Shown here: positions 34,549-43,883 of the stretch, in pieces | Position numbering within the stretch: position 1 is the first letter of the stretch | How the letters are laid out: every line of letters starts with the position of its first letter | Source: Secundilactobacillus mixtipabuli | GTDB taxonomy: Bacteria; Bacillota; Bacilli; Lactobacillales; Lactobacillaceae | DNA length: 64,000 nt | Reading direction: 5' to 3' | Assembly (NCBI RefSeq): GCF_002217925.1 | Contig: NZ_BCMF01000007.1 | Span: forward strand, 100,317-164,316 | Made by a program: the position numbers and the translations under genes | The notes under the pieces: model-generated | What the model was told of the DNA's origin: nothing | The model's database searches: none | What the model saw: only the letters and a program-made list of their open reading frames with translations

Positions 34549-35492
34549 AGTTTAACCACCTGTTCGCCCTCTGTTAGGGCATCCTCAGTTCCATTTAAAA
34601 AGTCTGTAATACTTTGTTTCGGTTTGCCAGCTGGCTGCAAGGCATTGATCTGCAGCATCCCGTGATCCCCCGTGGATAATACCAGCCGGTGCTTTTCACG
34701 AAGGACTACTTTACCGGGCGTTAATGCCGTTTTGTCAGGCAAAACGGTCACATCCCAGAGTTTGGTTCGCGTACCGGATAAAATAATGTAGGACGTTGGG
34801 AACGGCCGTAAACCACGAATTTTAGCGTCGATCATTTCAGCTGACATGTTGAAGTCAACCTCTTCTTCATCCGGTTTGATGGTTGGTGAAAAAGTCACCT
34901 TTGACTCGTCTTGCGGTACTGGGTTCACATCACCAGAGATTAACTTCGGCAGTGTTTCCAACAAAAGATCACGGCCTAGTAGGCTTAACTTATCAAACAT
35001 ACTGCCAACATCATCCGTTTTCTCGATTGGAATCTCGCGCTGGCTGATGATATCGCCAGCATCCATCTTTTTGATCATATAAATAATGGAAACACCCGTT
35101 TTCGCATCATTATTCATGACAGCATAATGAACGGGCGCCCCACCGCGATACTTAGGTAAAAGTGAGGCATGAACGTTAATGGCTGCGGTCTTGGCGGCCT
35201 TTAACAGCTTAGTGGGCAGAAACTGCCCAAAAGCAGCAGTCACAATAAAATCGGGAGCAATCTCAATTACCCGCGCCATCTCATCACTACCGCCGATTTT
35301 TTCTGGCTGTAGAACTTCAATATTGTGCGCTACCGCAACTTTCTTAACTGGTGAAGCCGTTAAAACGTGCTTGCGGCCAACTGGACGGTCCGGCTGTGTA
35401 ACAACAGCTTTAACGTCATAGTGATTTTGAATGAGTGCCTCAAGGATTGGGGCTGAAAATTCGGGTGTTCCCATGAAAACGATTGATGTCAT
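34545..35492 (-). CDS. fmt: Methionyl-tRNA formyltransferase
   Basis: Formylates initiator Met-tRNA with 10-formyl-THF. The 315-aa protein begins MTSIVFMGTPEFSAPILEAL, with catalytic-site HASLLPKYRGGAP and a C-terminal OB-like tRNA-binding domain. Lies between priA and rsmB; the def gene that often accompanies it is absent here. Confidence 0.97.
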   Translation of the reverse strand: MTSIVFMGTPEFSAPILEALIQNHYDVKAVVTQPDRPVGRKHVLTASPVKKVAVAHNIEVLQPEKIGGSDEMARVIEIAPDFIVTAAFGQFLPTKLLKAAKTAAINVHASLLPKYRGGAPVHYAVMNNDAKTGVSIIYMIKKMDAGDIISQREIPIEKTDDVGSMFDKLSLLGRDLLLETLPKLISGDVNPVPQDESKVTFSPTIKPDEEEVDFNMSAEMIDAKIRGLRPFPTSYIILSGTRTKLWDVTVLPDKTALTPGKVVLREKHRLVLSTGDHGMLQINALQPAGKPKQSITDFLNGTEDALTEGEQVVKL

Positions 35493-35512
35493 GTTGATTT
35501 CTCCTTCGTGAC

Positions 35513-37927
35513 TTACATAAAGCTCATTGGATTACGATCGATGGCGATCTGCAACCCGCTGCGACTCTGTTTTTGTGCCTGACTTAAAATTTTAAATAAG
35601 GCAGAATCAAGTTTTGGTTCATGTTTGTATTTAATGACTAATTGATAATAGTAACGTTTATTGACCCGAGCAATTGCACCAGGCGTGGGGCCGAGCGTAA
35701 TGGCCTGCGGACTTAAAACCTGCTTTAATTGCCGAACGATTTTCACCATTGCTTCGGCGGCCTTGCGTTCATCCACATCACTGGCCATAATTTTAACCGC
35801 AAAATAGTATGGCGGATAATTACCACGATGACGCAGTTGCATTTCCCGGCCAAAGAACCGCTCATAGTTCTGGGTTTTAGCCAATTGAATCGCGTAGTGA
35901 TCGGGATTGTAGGTCTGAATGAAAACCTCTCCCGTCTTCTCAGCCCGGCCTGCCCGGCCACTGACTTGAGTAAGCAACTGAAAAGTCCGCTCGCTGGCAC
36001 GAAAATCTGGCAATCCCAACGCTGTGTCAGCGTTGAGCACCCCAACTAGCGTCACATCTGGAAAATCTAATCCCTTAGCAATCATTTGCGTACCCAACAA
36101 AATATCAGCCTGATGGTCGCCGAACTGTTTTAATAGACGTTCGTGAGCACCCTTACGGCGAGTCGTATCAACGTCCATTCGAATGACCCGAGCGTCAGGG
36201 AGTAATTCCGTCAATTCCTGTTCGACTTTTTGTGTACCGGTTCCGTAATAGCGAATATGCCGACCGTGACAGTTCGGACAAACGTGCGGAATTGGCTCCT
36301 CGTGACCGCAATAGTGACATTTCATCGTCTTAGTATCCATATGAAGCGTTAGCGAAATATCACAGTTAGGGCATTGGAGCACAAAACCGCAGTCCCGACA
36401 CATCACAAACGAAGAAAAACCCCTTCGATTCAGCATCAATAAGGACTGTTCTCCTCGCTCAAGCCGCTCTTTTAATGCGCGTAACAGAACACTGGAAAAA
36501 CTACTTTCTTTGTGATGCCGCAACTCTTCAGTCATATCAACGATCGTCACCTGAGGCAGCTGCTGGTTGTTAACCCGATTAGGCAATAATAACCTAGTAT
36601 ACACGTTCTTCTCGGCCCGTGCTCGACTTTCTAATGATGGCGTTGCACTGCCTAAAACAACGGGGCAGTGGTGGTAACGGGCTCGCCATAAGGCAACGTC
36701 GCGCGCGTGATACCTCGGATTGTCATCTTGCTTGTAGCTGCTTTCGTGCTCCTCATCAACCACGATCACACCCAGATCTGTCAGTGGTGCAAAAACGGCT
36801 GAACGCGCCCCTACAACAACTCGAGCTTCACCACGTTGAATCCGGCGCCACTCATCAAAACGCTCACCGCTTGATAAGCCACTATGTAAAACCGCTACTT
36901 GTTGGCCAAAACGGCCACGGACCCGGCCGACGATCTGCGGTGTCAGCGAAATCTCTGGTACCAGCATCAGTGCTTGTTTTCCACGCGACAAAGCGTTGGC
37001 AATCGCCTGTAGATAAACTTCAGTTTTACCGCTACCGGTAACACCCTCCAAGAGAAAGGTCTCAGCTTTCTCTTGATTAGTAGCGGCACAGATAGCTGTC
37101 ACCGCTTTCGTTTGATCCGGATTCAATTGTAACGGCTTAGTTTTGACAACTGCCGTTTGAAATGGATCGCGATAAACTTCTACCGCTTGTCGACTCAACC
37201 AGCCATTAGCCTCACCCGTTTTTAACGTACTGCTTGAAATGGTTATGGCGCGTTCTAGCTCAGTCTGGCGAATTTCATGCCGATGAGTCATCAAATAGTC
37301 AACTAACTTGATTTGTTTAACTGCCGATTTTCTGAGGCTGTTTTTTGCCACATGAAGTTCTTCGGCAGACATAGCTGGTTTAACCATCATCACTTTTTTA
37401 ACTTGAGATTTACTGCTGACCTCGTAACGAATTTTAATTAAATGCTGTCGATTCAGTAATAATAGCTGTTTAACTGTTTCAGCCGGCAGTGAATCATCCC
37501 ACAGCAGCTCTTTTTGGTCCCCGAACAGGCTGGTACGACGATCATCAGGTAATTGATCAGTGGGGCTGACCCATTTTTGGTATTTAGCTTTTAAAGCGTT
37601 GGGCAGCATGGTCTGAAGACACGTAATCGTAAACGCATACGTCGTGCGTGCCAGCCAATCGGCAAGCTGCAGCAGTTCTGCGTTAACAATTGGTGCGGGG
37701 TCCATGACGTTATCAATGGCTTTCAAAGTCACGTCGGGATCCGGCTGAGCAGTCGCGTCAACTTGCCAAACAAAGCCCTGAACTTTACGGCTACCCTTTC
37801 CAAATGGCACAACAACCCGCATGCCCGGTTGGATCTGATCAACTAAGGCCGGCGGTATCTCATATGAATAAGGCGTATTGGTTTGCATTGTGGGTACATC
37901 CACAATAACCTCAGCGATTTGTGTCAT
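35513..37927 (-). CDS. priA: Primosomal protein N' (replication restart helicase PriA)
   Basis: 3'-to-5' helicase that reloads the replisome at stalled forks. 804 aa from ATG 37927 (GAGGGA 4-5 nt upstream); a longer in-frame extension overlaps coaBC and is rejected. It has an N-terminal 3'-DNA-binding domain, Walker A EGVTGSGKTEVYL, DEEH box, zinc-binding Cys pairs (CRDCGFVLQCPNCD, CHYCGHE, CPNCHG) and VSGRAGRAEK. Confidence 0.96.
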   Translation of the reverse strand: MTQIAEVIVDVPTMQTNTPYSYEIPPALVDQIQPGMRVVVPFGKGSRKVQGFVWQVDATAQPDPDVTLKAIDNVMDPAPIVNAELLQLADWLARTTYAFTITCLQTMLPNALKAKYQKWVSPTDQLPDDRRTSLFGDQKELLWDDSLPAETVKQLLLLNRQHLIKIRYEVSSKSQVKKVMMVKPAMSAEELHVAKNSLRKSAVKQIKLVDYLMTHRHEIRQTELERAITISSSTLKTGEANGWLSRQAVEVYRDPFQTAVVKTKPLQLNPDQTKAVTAICAATNQEKAETFLLEGVTGSGKTEVYLQAIANALSRGKQALMLVPEISLTPQIVGRVRGRFGQQVAVLHSGLSSGERFDEWRRIQRGEARVVVGARSAVFAPLTDLGVIVVDEEHESSYKQDDNPRYHARDVALWRARYHHCPVVLGSATPSLESRARAEKNVYTRLLLPNRVNNQQLPQVTIVDMTEELRHHKESSFSSVLLRALKERLERGEQSLLMLNRRGFSSFVMCRDCGFVLQCPNCDISLTLHMDTKTMKCHYCGHEEPIPHVCPNCHGRHIRYYGTGTQKVEQELTELLPDARVIRMDVDTTRRKGAHERLLKQFGDHQADILLGTQMIAKGLDFPDVTLVGVLNADTALGLPDFRASERTFQLLTQVSGRAGRAEKTGEVFIQTYNPDHYAIQLAKTQNYERFFGREMQLRHRGNYPPYYFAVKIMASDVDERKAAEAMVKIVRQLKQVLSPQAITLGPTPGAIARVNKRYYYQLVIKYKHEPKLDSALFKILSQAQKQSRSGLQIAIDRNPMSFM

Positions 37928-37928
37928 A

Positions 37929-39140
37929 CTATCCCTCTTTTTGTACACGTTGACTAATCTGGTCAACCACTTGTTTGGCAATGACGTGTTTATCAGCCAG
38001 CGTGGTTTTAATGGGTGCCTGGTCTGGTTGCAGAATGGTGACTTGATTAGTATCGCCATTAAACCCAACACCTGGTTTTGAAACATCATTTGCGATTAAT
38101 AAGTCCAGTTGTTTGCTGATTAATTTTTTCTGTGCGTTATCAAGTAGATTTTGCGTTTCTGCTGCGAAACCAACCGTTAGTTGACCAGGTCGTTTCATTT
38201 GTGCAACCCGTTTTAAAATATCAGCCGTTTTGGTTAATTTAATCGTCATTTCATCATTATCAGCCGACTTTTTAATTTTTTGATCCGCGCTGCTGATGGG
38301 CTTGAAGTCAGCAACAGCCGCTGCCATGACTAAAATATCGGCTTGCTTAAACGCACTGGTGACAGCATCCGCCAAGTCTTCAGTGGTTAAAACGTCGACC
38401 ATTGCAACACCCGCTGGCGGTGCCAATTTGGTTGGGGCAGAAATCAACGTGACGTCCGCTCCGCGTTGAGCCATTTCTTCAGCAATTGCGTAACCCATTT
38501 TACCCGAGGAATCATTAGTAATAAACCGCACTGGATCGATTCGTTCGCGAGTACCTCCTGCGGTGACAATCACGTTTTTGCCCGTTAATGGTGTGGTTTG
38601 TGGGTTTAACGTTTCAATCCGCTGCATAATCGTCTCCGGTTCAGGCATCCTGCCGCGGCCCTGATAACCCTCAGCCAAGAACCCGTTATCTGGTTCCATA
38701 ACGGTCAAGCCATCTTTTTGTAACGTTGCGATGTTTCTCTTCGTTGCTGGATTATCTAGCATATGCTGATTCATAGCAGGCACGATCAATTTAGGTGCAG
38801 TGGTCGCCATCAGCGTCAGACTAGCCATATCGTCGGCAATACCGTTGGCCAACTTGCCAATGATATCAGCAGTTGCTGGTGCTACGACCGCTAAATCAGT
38901 CCAGTCCGCCAACTCAATATGGTCAACCGCTTTAACGTCTGCACCCGCAAACATGTCGGTTGCAACAGCGTTTTTCGATAATATCTGAAAGCTTAATGGC
39001 GTCACAAAAGCTTCTGCAGCCTTTGTCATGACGACGCGAACAGCTGCTCCAGATTTAATTAAAAGGCGGGTCAAAGCCAGTGCTTTATACACTGCAATGC
39101 TGCCAGTCACATATAGTGCCACATGTCGTTGCGTTGCCAT
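37929..39140 (-). CDS. coaBC: Bifunctional phosphopantothenoylcysteine synthetase/decarboxylase
   Basis: Two steps of coenzyme A synthesis. The N-terminal CoaC flavoprotein half (TGSIAVYKALAL, APATADIIGKLANG, PAMN) decarboxylates. The C-terminal CoaB half (TAGGTRERIDPVRFI, DQKIKK, NDVSKPG) joins Cys to phosphopantothenate. 403 aa from ATG 39140, after GGGGGA. It follows an extended -10 promoter and begins the coaBC-priA-fmt-rsmB-prpC-pknB operon. Confidence 0.96.
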   Translation of the reverse strand: MATQRHVALYVTGSIAVYKALALTRLLIKSGAAVRVVMTKAAEAFVTPLSFQILSKNAVATDMFAGADVKAVDHIELADWTDLAVVAPATADIIGKLANGIADDMASLTLMATTAPKLIVPAMNQHMLDNPATKRNIATLQKDGLTVMEPDNGFLAEGYQGRGRMPEPETIMQRIETLNPQTTPLTGKNVIVTAGGTRERIDPVRFITNDSSGKMGYAIAEEMAQRGADVTLISAPTKLAPPAGVAMVDVLTTEDLADAVTSAFKQADILVMAAAVADFKPISSADQKIKKSADNDEMTIKLTKTADILKRVAQMKRPGQLTVGFAAETQNLLDNAQKKLISKQLDLLIANDVSKPGVGFNGDTNQVTILQPDQAPIKTTLADKHVIAKQVVDQISQRVQKEG

Positions 39141-39176
39141 TCTAAATCCCCCAGACATCTCATCAATTTAACTCTA

Positions 39177-39185
39177 ATTGTACCA
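39177..39185 (-). promoter_or_regulatory. Extended -10 promoter for coaBC operon
   Basis: TGGTACAAT on the minus strand, with a possible TTGTGC 19 bp further upstream. It lies between the rpoZ terminator and coaBC. Confidence 0.5.
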
Positions 39186-39205
39186 AACAAACGGCCTGCT
39201 TGCAC

Positions 39206-39256
39206 AAACAAAACCGCCATCTCAACCCCCAATAATTGGGAATTGAAATAGCGGTT
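39206..39256 (-). terminator. Terminator after rpoZ
   Basis: Long stem AACCGC...GCGGTT with interior TTTCAA/TTGAGA and CCCAAT/ATTGGG segments (39212-39256) and a U-rich tail on the minus strand, 15 bp past the rpoZ stop. Confidence 0.8.
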
Positions 39257-39270
39257 CCTGAATGCTTAAT

Positions 39271-39486
39271 TTAGCTAAGCGGTTCGTTTTCGTCTGGATC
39301 GATGATCACCTTACCAGCCGCAATTTCTTCCAGTGCACGGCCAATGGTTTTTGGTGATTCATAGCTATCTAGCATCGGCTTTGCGCCTGCTTCTAATTCA
39401 TGTGCCCGCTTACTGGCAAGCATGATCAATGAATAACGGGAATTAACACGTTCAAGCAACTTATCTACTGATGGGTATAATAACAT
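39271..39486 (-). CDS. rpoZ: RNA polymerase omega subunit
   Basis: 71-aa omega subunit, which helps assemble the beta-prime subunit. It has [19 protein letters not shown], the family core, and a C-terminal [10 protein letters not shown]. It follows gmk by 1 bp, as in most Firmicutes. Confidence 0.96.
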   Translation of the reverse strand: MLLYPSVDKLLERVNSRYSLIMLASKRAHELEAGAKPMLDSYESPKTIGRALEEIAAGKVIIDPDENEPLS

Positions 39487-39487
39487 T

Positions 39488-40108
39488 CTATTCGTCTCCC
39501 TCTAATAACATCTGTTCATAATCTGGCATCACACGGGTAACCCGAAGCCTCTCAGAACGAATAATGGTTCTGATGCGGGCAACCGCGTTTTCAACTTCGT
39601 CATTAACAACAGCGTAATCGTAATTACGCATCATTTTGATTTCACCAACCGCTTTTTTAATGCGCGCGTTAATCACGCTCATCTCTTCAGTCCCACGGTT
39701 GATCAGGCGGTGCTTTAATTCCATCAAATCGGGCGGGGTCAAGAAGACAAAGACGGCATCGGGGCAATTCGCCCGAACCTGCATGGCACCGTTGACTTCA
39801 ATCTCCAAGAAAACATCCTTGCCAGAATCTAAGGTCTCATTTACATATTTTAATGGCGTGCCATAGTAATTGTCAACATACTTGGCATATTCGAGCATTT
39901 CGCCATTCTTAATGTTCTCTTCAAACTGCTCTTTTGAAACAAAGAAATAATCGACACCATCACGTTCGCCTTCACGAGGCTGACGGGTGGTCATCGAAAT
40001 GGAGTACTGAAAGTCAGTGTCTGGTTCGTCAAACAAAGCCTTACGTACGGTACCCTTACCAACGCCGGACGGGCCAGATAATACGATCAACATACCTCTT
40101 TTTGTCAT
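39488..40108 (-). CDS. gmk: Guanylate kinase
   Basis: Phosphorylates GMP to GDP. The 206-aa protein has P-loop [12 protein letters not shown] (about 10-21), the GMP site [18 protein letters not shown] and lid region. The first gene of gmk-rpoZ with its own promoter. Confidence 0.97.
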   Translation of the reverse strand: MTKRGMLIVLSGPSGVGKGTVRKALFDEPDTDFQYSISMTTRQPREGERDGVDYFFVSKEQFEENIKNGEMLEYAKYVDNYYGTPLKYVNETLDSGKDVFLEIEVNGAMQVRANCPDAVFVFLTPPDLMELKHRLINRGTEEMSVINARIKKAVGEIKMMRNYDYAVVNDEVENAVARIRTIIRSERLRVTRVMPDYEQMLLEGDE

Positions 40109-40152
40109 TACTTGAGATCCCCTTATATAGTTTCAGAGTGATAATAAAAACC

Positions 40153-40182
40153 ATTATCGCACGCAGGACTGGGCTTTGACAA
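40153..40182 (-). promoter_or_regulatory. gmk promoter
   Basis: TTGTCA (40177-40182), 18-bp spacer and GATAAT (40153-40158) on the minus strand, about 45 bp before gmk. Confidence 0.6.
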
Positions 40183-40221
40183 GCTTTAGCTTAGAATTTT
40201 AAAAATAATCGAAATTTGTGC

Positions 40222-40250
40222 TTGCAAAAGCAAACGTAGGTTCGTATAAT
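40222..40250 (+). promoter_or_regulatory. Promoter of the 105-aa gene
   Basis: TTGCAA (40222-40227), exact 17-bp spacer, perfect TATAAT (40245-40250). One of the best sigma-A matches in the window. Confidence 0.8.
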
Positions 40251-40284
40251 AAGACGTGCAAACAAATGTTCGAGGTGATCAATA

Positions 40285-40602
40285 ATGTCCAATCAAGTAT
40301 CTGCAATTCGAAAAATTTCATCCCAGTTAAACGACCGTTACCGTCAGTTCTTAGTGATGGAAAACGCCGAACCAATGGGAATGCCGCAGGAACAACGAGA
40401 TTACTTTTTGGCTCAGGCACTCGTCCGTCATTATCATGTTACCCTTCACCTCCATCAGGTGGATGATGAACCAGTCTTAATGTCCGGCTACCTAGCGGAA
40501 GGCCCAAAAGACACTTTGTTAGTCACTAATGCCAATCGAAACGTCACTCAGGTCGCTCATTTGAATCAAATTATGTTTGTGGAAAGAAACGATTATCGTT
40601 AG
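40285..40602 (+). CDS. Hypothetical protein, YolD-like in pattern
   Basis: 105 aa, soluble. The C-terminal half (VTLHLHQVDDEPVLMSGYLA then DTLLVTNANRNVTQVAHLNQIMFVE) is a small beta-sheet of the sort seen in YolD-like proteins, but the match is by pattern only. Ribosome binding site GAGGTG and a strong promoter show it is expressed. It stands alone on the plus strand between gmk and recN. Confidence 0.75.
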   Translation: MSNQVSAIRKISSQLNDRYRQFLVMENAEPMGMPQEQRDYFLAQALVRHYHVTLHLHQVDDEPVLMSGYLAEGPKDTLLVTNANRNVTQVAHLNQIMFVERNDYR

Positions 40603-40663
40603 CTATTTTCCCAGACAGAATTTGAGCACTTTAAATTAAGTTACTACCCTTATCATGAATATT

Positions 40664-40711
40664 AAAGACGTGTCAGCAGTTTGAAGTTTAAGCTTGCCAA
40701 CACGTCTTTTT
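40664..40711. terminator. Bidirectional terminator between the 105-aa gene and recN
   Basis: AAAGACGTGT/ACACGTCTTT stem (40664-40673 and 40700-40709) with a T-run on the plus side. It lies between two convergent genes and may stop both. Confidence 0.7.
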
Positions 40712-40727
40712 GTGTGAGTCAGCGTGC

Positions 40728-42431
40728 TTAGGCACGTTTCTTTTTTTCCTCAGTGGCCATTTCTAATAATTCTTGGGCGTGGTCTAAAGTCAATTCAGTT
40801 ACCGTCGTCCCCGCCAGCATTCTAGCCAATTCTTTGACTCTGGCATTCTGATCCATTTTTTTGATGTGGGTTTCCGTGCGCTTACCCGTTACCTGTTTAG
40901 CAATAAAATAGTGGTGATCGCTCATTGCAGCGACTTGAGGCAAATGGGTGATACACAATACTTGTGAATTCTTAGCGATGCCACTGATTTTTTCGGCAAT
41001 CGCCTGCGCTACCCGACCAGAAACCCCAGTATCGACCTCATCAAAAATAATCGACGTCACACCCTGTGACTTAGAAAAAATGGTCTTTAGAGCCAGCATC
41101 AACCGGGATAATTCACCACCAGATGCAATTTTAGCTAATGGCCGAATTTCTTCACCGGGATTGGGTTGAATATAAAATTCGATATCATCCATCCCAGTAG
41201 CAAAATACTGTTGGTCATTGGTTGGTTTAAACCGAACCTGAAAGACCGTTTTTGCCATATACAAGTCCTTGAGCTCAGATTTAATGGCCAATTCAAGTTT
41301 TTTGGCAATTTTTTGACGTTCAGCTGTCAGCTTTTGACCATACTTGAGTAACTGCTGTTCTTTTTTGGCTAACTGCTCATCCAGATCGCCTTCGTCGATT
41401 TCAGCGGCTTCCATGTCTGCCAGCTCTTTTTTGATTCGATCTAGGTAATTTAAAATCTGTTTTTCGGAATCACCGTACTTGCGCTTCAGTTGATGAATGA
41501 CGTCTAAGCGGGCTTCAATTTCATCCAGTCGATTATCATCCCACTCGAGCTGGTCAACTTGTTTTGAAATTTCTCCTGAAGCATCTTGCAGAGCATAATA
41601 TGCCGTTTGTAAGGCATCCGATAATTGTTTAAAATCAGGGCCTAAATCGGCAATTGATGAGAGGAAATCCATCGCTTTACCGCTTAAATCAAGTGCGCCA
41701 GTGACATCTTCATCACCGTTTAAAGCCAGGTAACCTTCTTGCAATGCCGTATTGATCTTTTGAAAGTTCATCAATCGATCACGTTGCTGACTAAGAGCGG
41801 TTTCTTCATCTGGTTGCAGCTGGGCGTCTTCGATTTCCTTTACTTGAAAGCGGAGCATATCCAAGCGCTGCGCCCATTCTTTCTGATGAGTATTCCGTGA
41901 AACCATTGAATGGTGCAGATGCTGATAATCCTGGTAGGTCTGCTGATATTTGGACTTGATTGACGACAAAGCCTCACCACCGAATTCATCCAGTAAGCGC
42001 AGATGTTTATCTGGCTGCATCAATTCTTGATGTTCATTTTGCCCGTGAATATCAACAATGGTTTCACCCAGTTGTTTGAGGGTACTGGTATTCACCAGCA
42101 TACCGTTGATTCGGCAAACGTTACGGCCATTACGATAAATTTCTCGCTGTAAAATCACTGTACCATCATCATGATCGATGCCCAACTGATCTAGCTGATC
42201 ATACGTCTGACCGTTTTTAGGGAAAATGAATGCGCCCTGAATAATCGCCTTGTCAGCGCCGGTCCTTACAAAATGCTGTGAGCCGCGACCGCCAGCTAAT
42301 AAGCCTACCGCGTCAATAATGATGGACTTACCCGCACCGGTTTCACCAGTCAGAACAGTCATCCCGTTTTCAAATTCCACATCTAAACTGGCAATAATCG
42401 CAAAATTTTTAATTGAAAGTTCCTGAAGCAC
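40728..42431 (-). CDS. recN: DNA repair protein RecN
   Basis: SMC-like ATPase recruited to double-strand breaks. The 567-aa protein has Walker A GETGAGKSIIID (about 29-40), two coiled-coil arms, ABC signature ASGGELSRLMLAL and Walker B IIFDEVDTGVSG. The start is a GTG at 42431 with GGGGGG upstream. Lies downstream of argR as in Bacillus (ahrC-recN), but a terminator separates them. Confidence 0.96.
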   Translation of the reverse strand: MLQELSIKNFAIIASLDVEFENGMTVLTGETGAGKSIIIDAVGLLAGGRGSQHFVRTGADKAIIQGAFIFPKNGQTYDQLDQLGIDHDDGTVILQREIYRNGRNVCRINGMLVNTSTLKQLGETIVDIHGQNEHQELMQPDKHLRLLDEFGGEALSSIKSKYQQTYQDYQHLHHSMVSRNTHQKEWAQRLDMLRFQVKEIEDAQLQPDEETALSQQRDRLMNFQKINTALQEGYLALNGDEDVTGALDLSGKAMDFLSSIADLGPDFKQLSDALQTAYYALQDASGEISKQVDQLEWDDNRLDEIEARLDVIHQLKRKYGDSEKQILNYLDRIKKELADMEAAEIDEGDLDEQLAKKEQQLLKYGQKLTAERQKIAKKLELAIKSELKDLYMAKTVFQVRFKPTNDQQYFATGMDDIEFYIQPNPGEEIRPLAKIASGGELSRLMLALKTIFSKSQGVTSIIFDEVDTGVSGRVAQAIAEKISGIAKNSQVLCITHLPQVAAMSDHHYFIAKQVTGKRTETHIKKMDQNARVKELARMLAGTTVTELTLDHAQELLEMATEEKKKRA

Positions 42432-42479
42432 CGCATTACCCCCCTGTAAGTTGTCTAGACTAATTATACCCGATAACTT

Positions 42480-42521
42480 AAAAACGAGCTAGACCAGACA
42501 CTTGGCGCCAGCCTAACTCGT
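42480..42521 (-). terminator. Terminator after argR
   Basis: ACGAGTTAG/CTAGCTCGT nine-bp stem plus inner pairs (42484-42521), with UUUUU on the minus strand directly after. It begins 4 bp past the argR stop. Confidence 0.85.
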
Positions 42522-42524
42522 CAC

Positions 42525-42977
42525 TTATTCTAATAAATCATTGATGGTTGCTTGTAATTTCAACGCACCCTCATCATCCTTGCAAATAGCAAGAACGGTT
42601 TGATCATCGCCGATCGTACCAAACACAAAGTCATAATCCATTTGACCAATCAATGATGACGTTGCTGGACCATTACCCGGTAAAACTTTGATAAAGACGT
42701 TTTTATCTTGAACAGCCACACTGACGTAGGCATCTTGAAGCGTCCGTTTTAACTTCTTCTTTGTATCCAACGTCTTTTGGATTGGCATATTATAGCGATA
42801 ACCGCCAGAAGCCGCTGGCACTTTCACCAGCTGCATTTCTTTGATGTCCCGTGAAATTGTGGCCTGAGTGACATGAATATTTTGTTCCTCTAATAGACGA
42901 ACAAAATCCTCCTGCCGTTCAATGTCTTGTGAACTTAGTAGTTGACGAATTAAACGTTGTCGGTCCTGTTTCTTCAC
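42525..42977 (-). CDS. argR: Arginine repressor family regulator ArgR
   Basis: 150 aa from GTG 42977 (GGAG upstream): N-terminal winged helix with the recognition segment VTQATISRDIKEMQLVK and a C-terminal hexamerisation/arginine-binding domain containing GNGPATSSLIGQMD. It binds ARG boxes to control arginine metabolism. In lactobacilli several ArgR paralogues exist; the recN-linked one is the AhrC type. No ARG box was seen in front of it. Confidence 0.93.
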   Translation of the reverse strand: MKKQDRQRLIRQLLSSQDIERQEDFVRLLEEQNIHVTQATISRDIKEMQLVKVPAASGGYRYNMPIQKTLDTKKKLKRTLQDAYVSVAVQDKNVFIKVLPGNGPATSSLIGQMDYDFVFGTIGDDQTVLAICKDDEGALKLQATINDLLE

Positions 42978-43058
42978 GTCACACCATCTCCAATCCGGAA
43001 AAATCATTTAGTTATATGATACAGCTAAGCCAATCAATTTAAAAGAGGATTGAGAATT

Positions 43059-43874
43059 TTATGCAGTTAATATTCGGTGAGCTGATTCAACAGTTCCGCT
43101 GACATCAATATTAGGGGCGATTTCAGGGGTCCCTGATACCGACTTTAAATGAATAAGGAATTCAATGTTACCCTCGCCACCGGTAATCGGCGAAAAATCA
43201 AGGTGCATTGGACTGTAACCATTATCAACAGCTAGTTGAATGATTTTATGAATGACATTTTCGTGAACTTTAGGATCCTTAACGATCCCGTGCTTGCCGA
43301 CATGCTCACGGCCAGCCTCAAACTGCGGTTTGATTAAAGCAACCACTTCACCATTTTCCTCAAGGATTTGTTTAAGTGGCGGCAGAATTAAACTCAGAGA
43401 AATAAACGAGACATCAATTGAAGAGAAACTAGGACGGCCCTTAGTAAAATCATCCGGCTTGCTGTAACGAAAATTAGTATGCTCCATGACAGTCACGCGA
43501 GGATCTTGCCGTAGCTTCCAAACCAACTGGTTACTGCCCACGTCCAAGGCGTAAGACATTTTGGCGCCATTTTGCAACATCACATCCGTAAAGCCACCCG
43601 TGGACGACCCAATATCCAGCACAATGCGGTCGGTCACATCAATCTTAAAAACTTTGAGTGCCTTCGCTAATTTAAAACCGCCCCGGCTGACGTAGGGAAT
43701 CGGCTTCCCCTTGATATGCAAATCGGTATCGACTGGAATCTTGACCCCAGGTTTATCTAGCCGCTCCTCGTTATTTCCAAGGACTTCACCCGCCATAACA
43801 GCCCGCTTGGCCTGTTCGCGAGATTCAAATAATCCTTGGGTTACTAGTAATACATCAACGCGTTGTTTCTCCAT
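43059..43874 (-). CDS. tlyA: TlyA-family rRNA methyltransferase
   Basis: 271 aa. N-terminal S4 RNA-binding domain (RVDVLLVTQGLFESREQAKR) and a FtsJ/RrmJ-type Rossmann domain (VLDIGSSTGGFTDVML, KPQFEAGREHVGKHG). Members methylate 2'-O positions in rRNA; some were called haemolysins, which is probably secondary. Placed between ispA and argR as in Bacillus (yqxC). Confidence 0.94.
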   Translation of the reverse strand: MEKQRVDVLLVTQGLFESREQAKRAVMAGEVLGNNEERLDKPGVKIPVDTDLHIKGKPIPYVSRGGFKLAKALKVFKIDVTDRIVLDIGSSTGGFTDVMLQNGAKMSYALDVGSNQLVWKLRQDPRVTVMEHTNFRYSKPDDFTKGRPSFSSIDVSFISLSLILPPLKQILEENGEVVALIKPQFEAGREHVGKHGIVKDPKVHENVIHKIIQLAVDNGYSPMHLDFSPITGGEGNIEFLIHLKSVSGTPEIAPNIDVSGTVESAHRILTA

Positions 43875-43883
43875 AATGACACC

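Noticed and set aside
36619..37041. Plus-strand open frame of 140 codons inside priA
   Set aside because: Antisense to conserved helicase motifs; no promoter or ribosome binding site.
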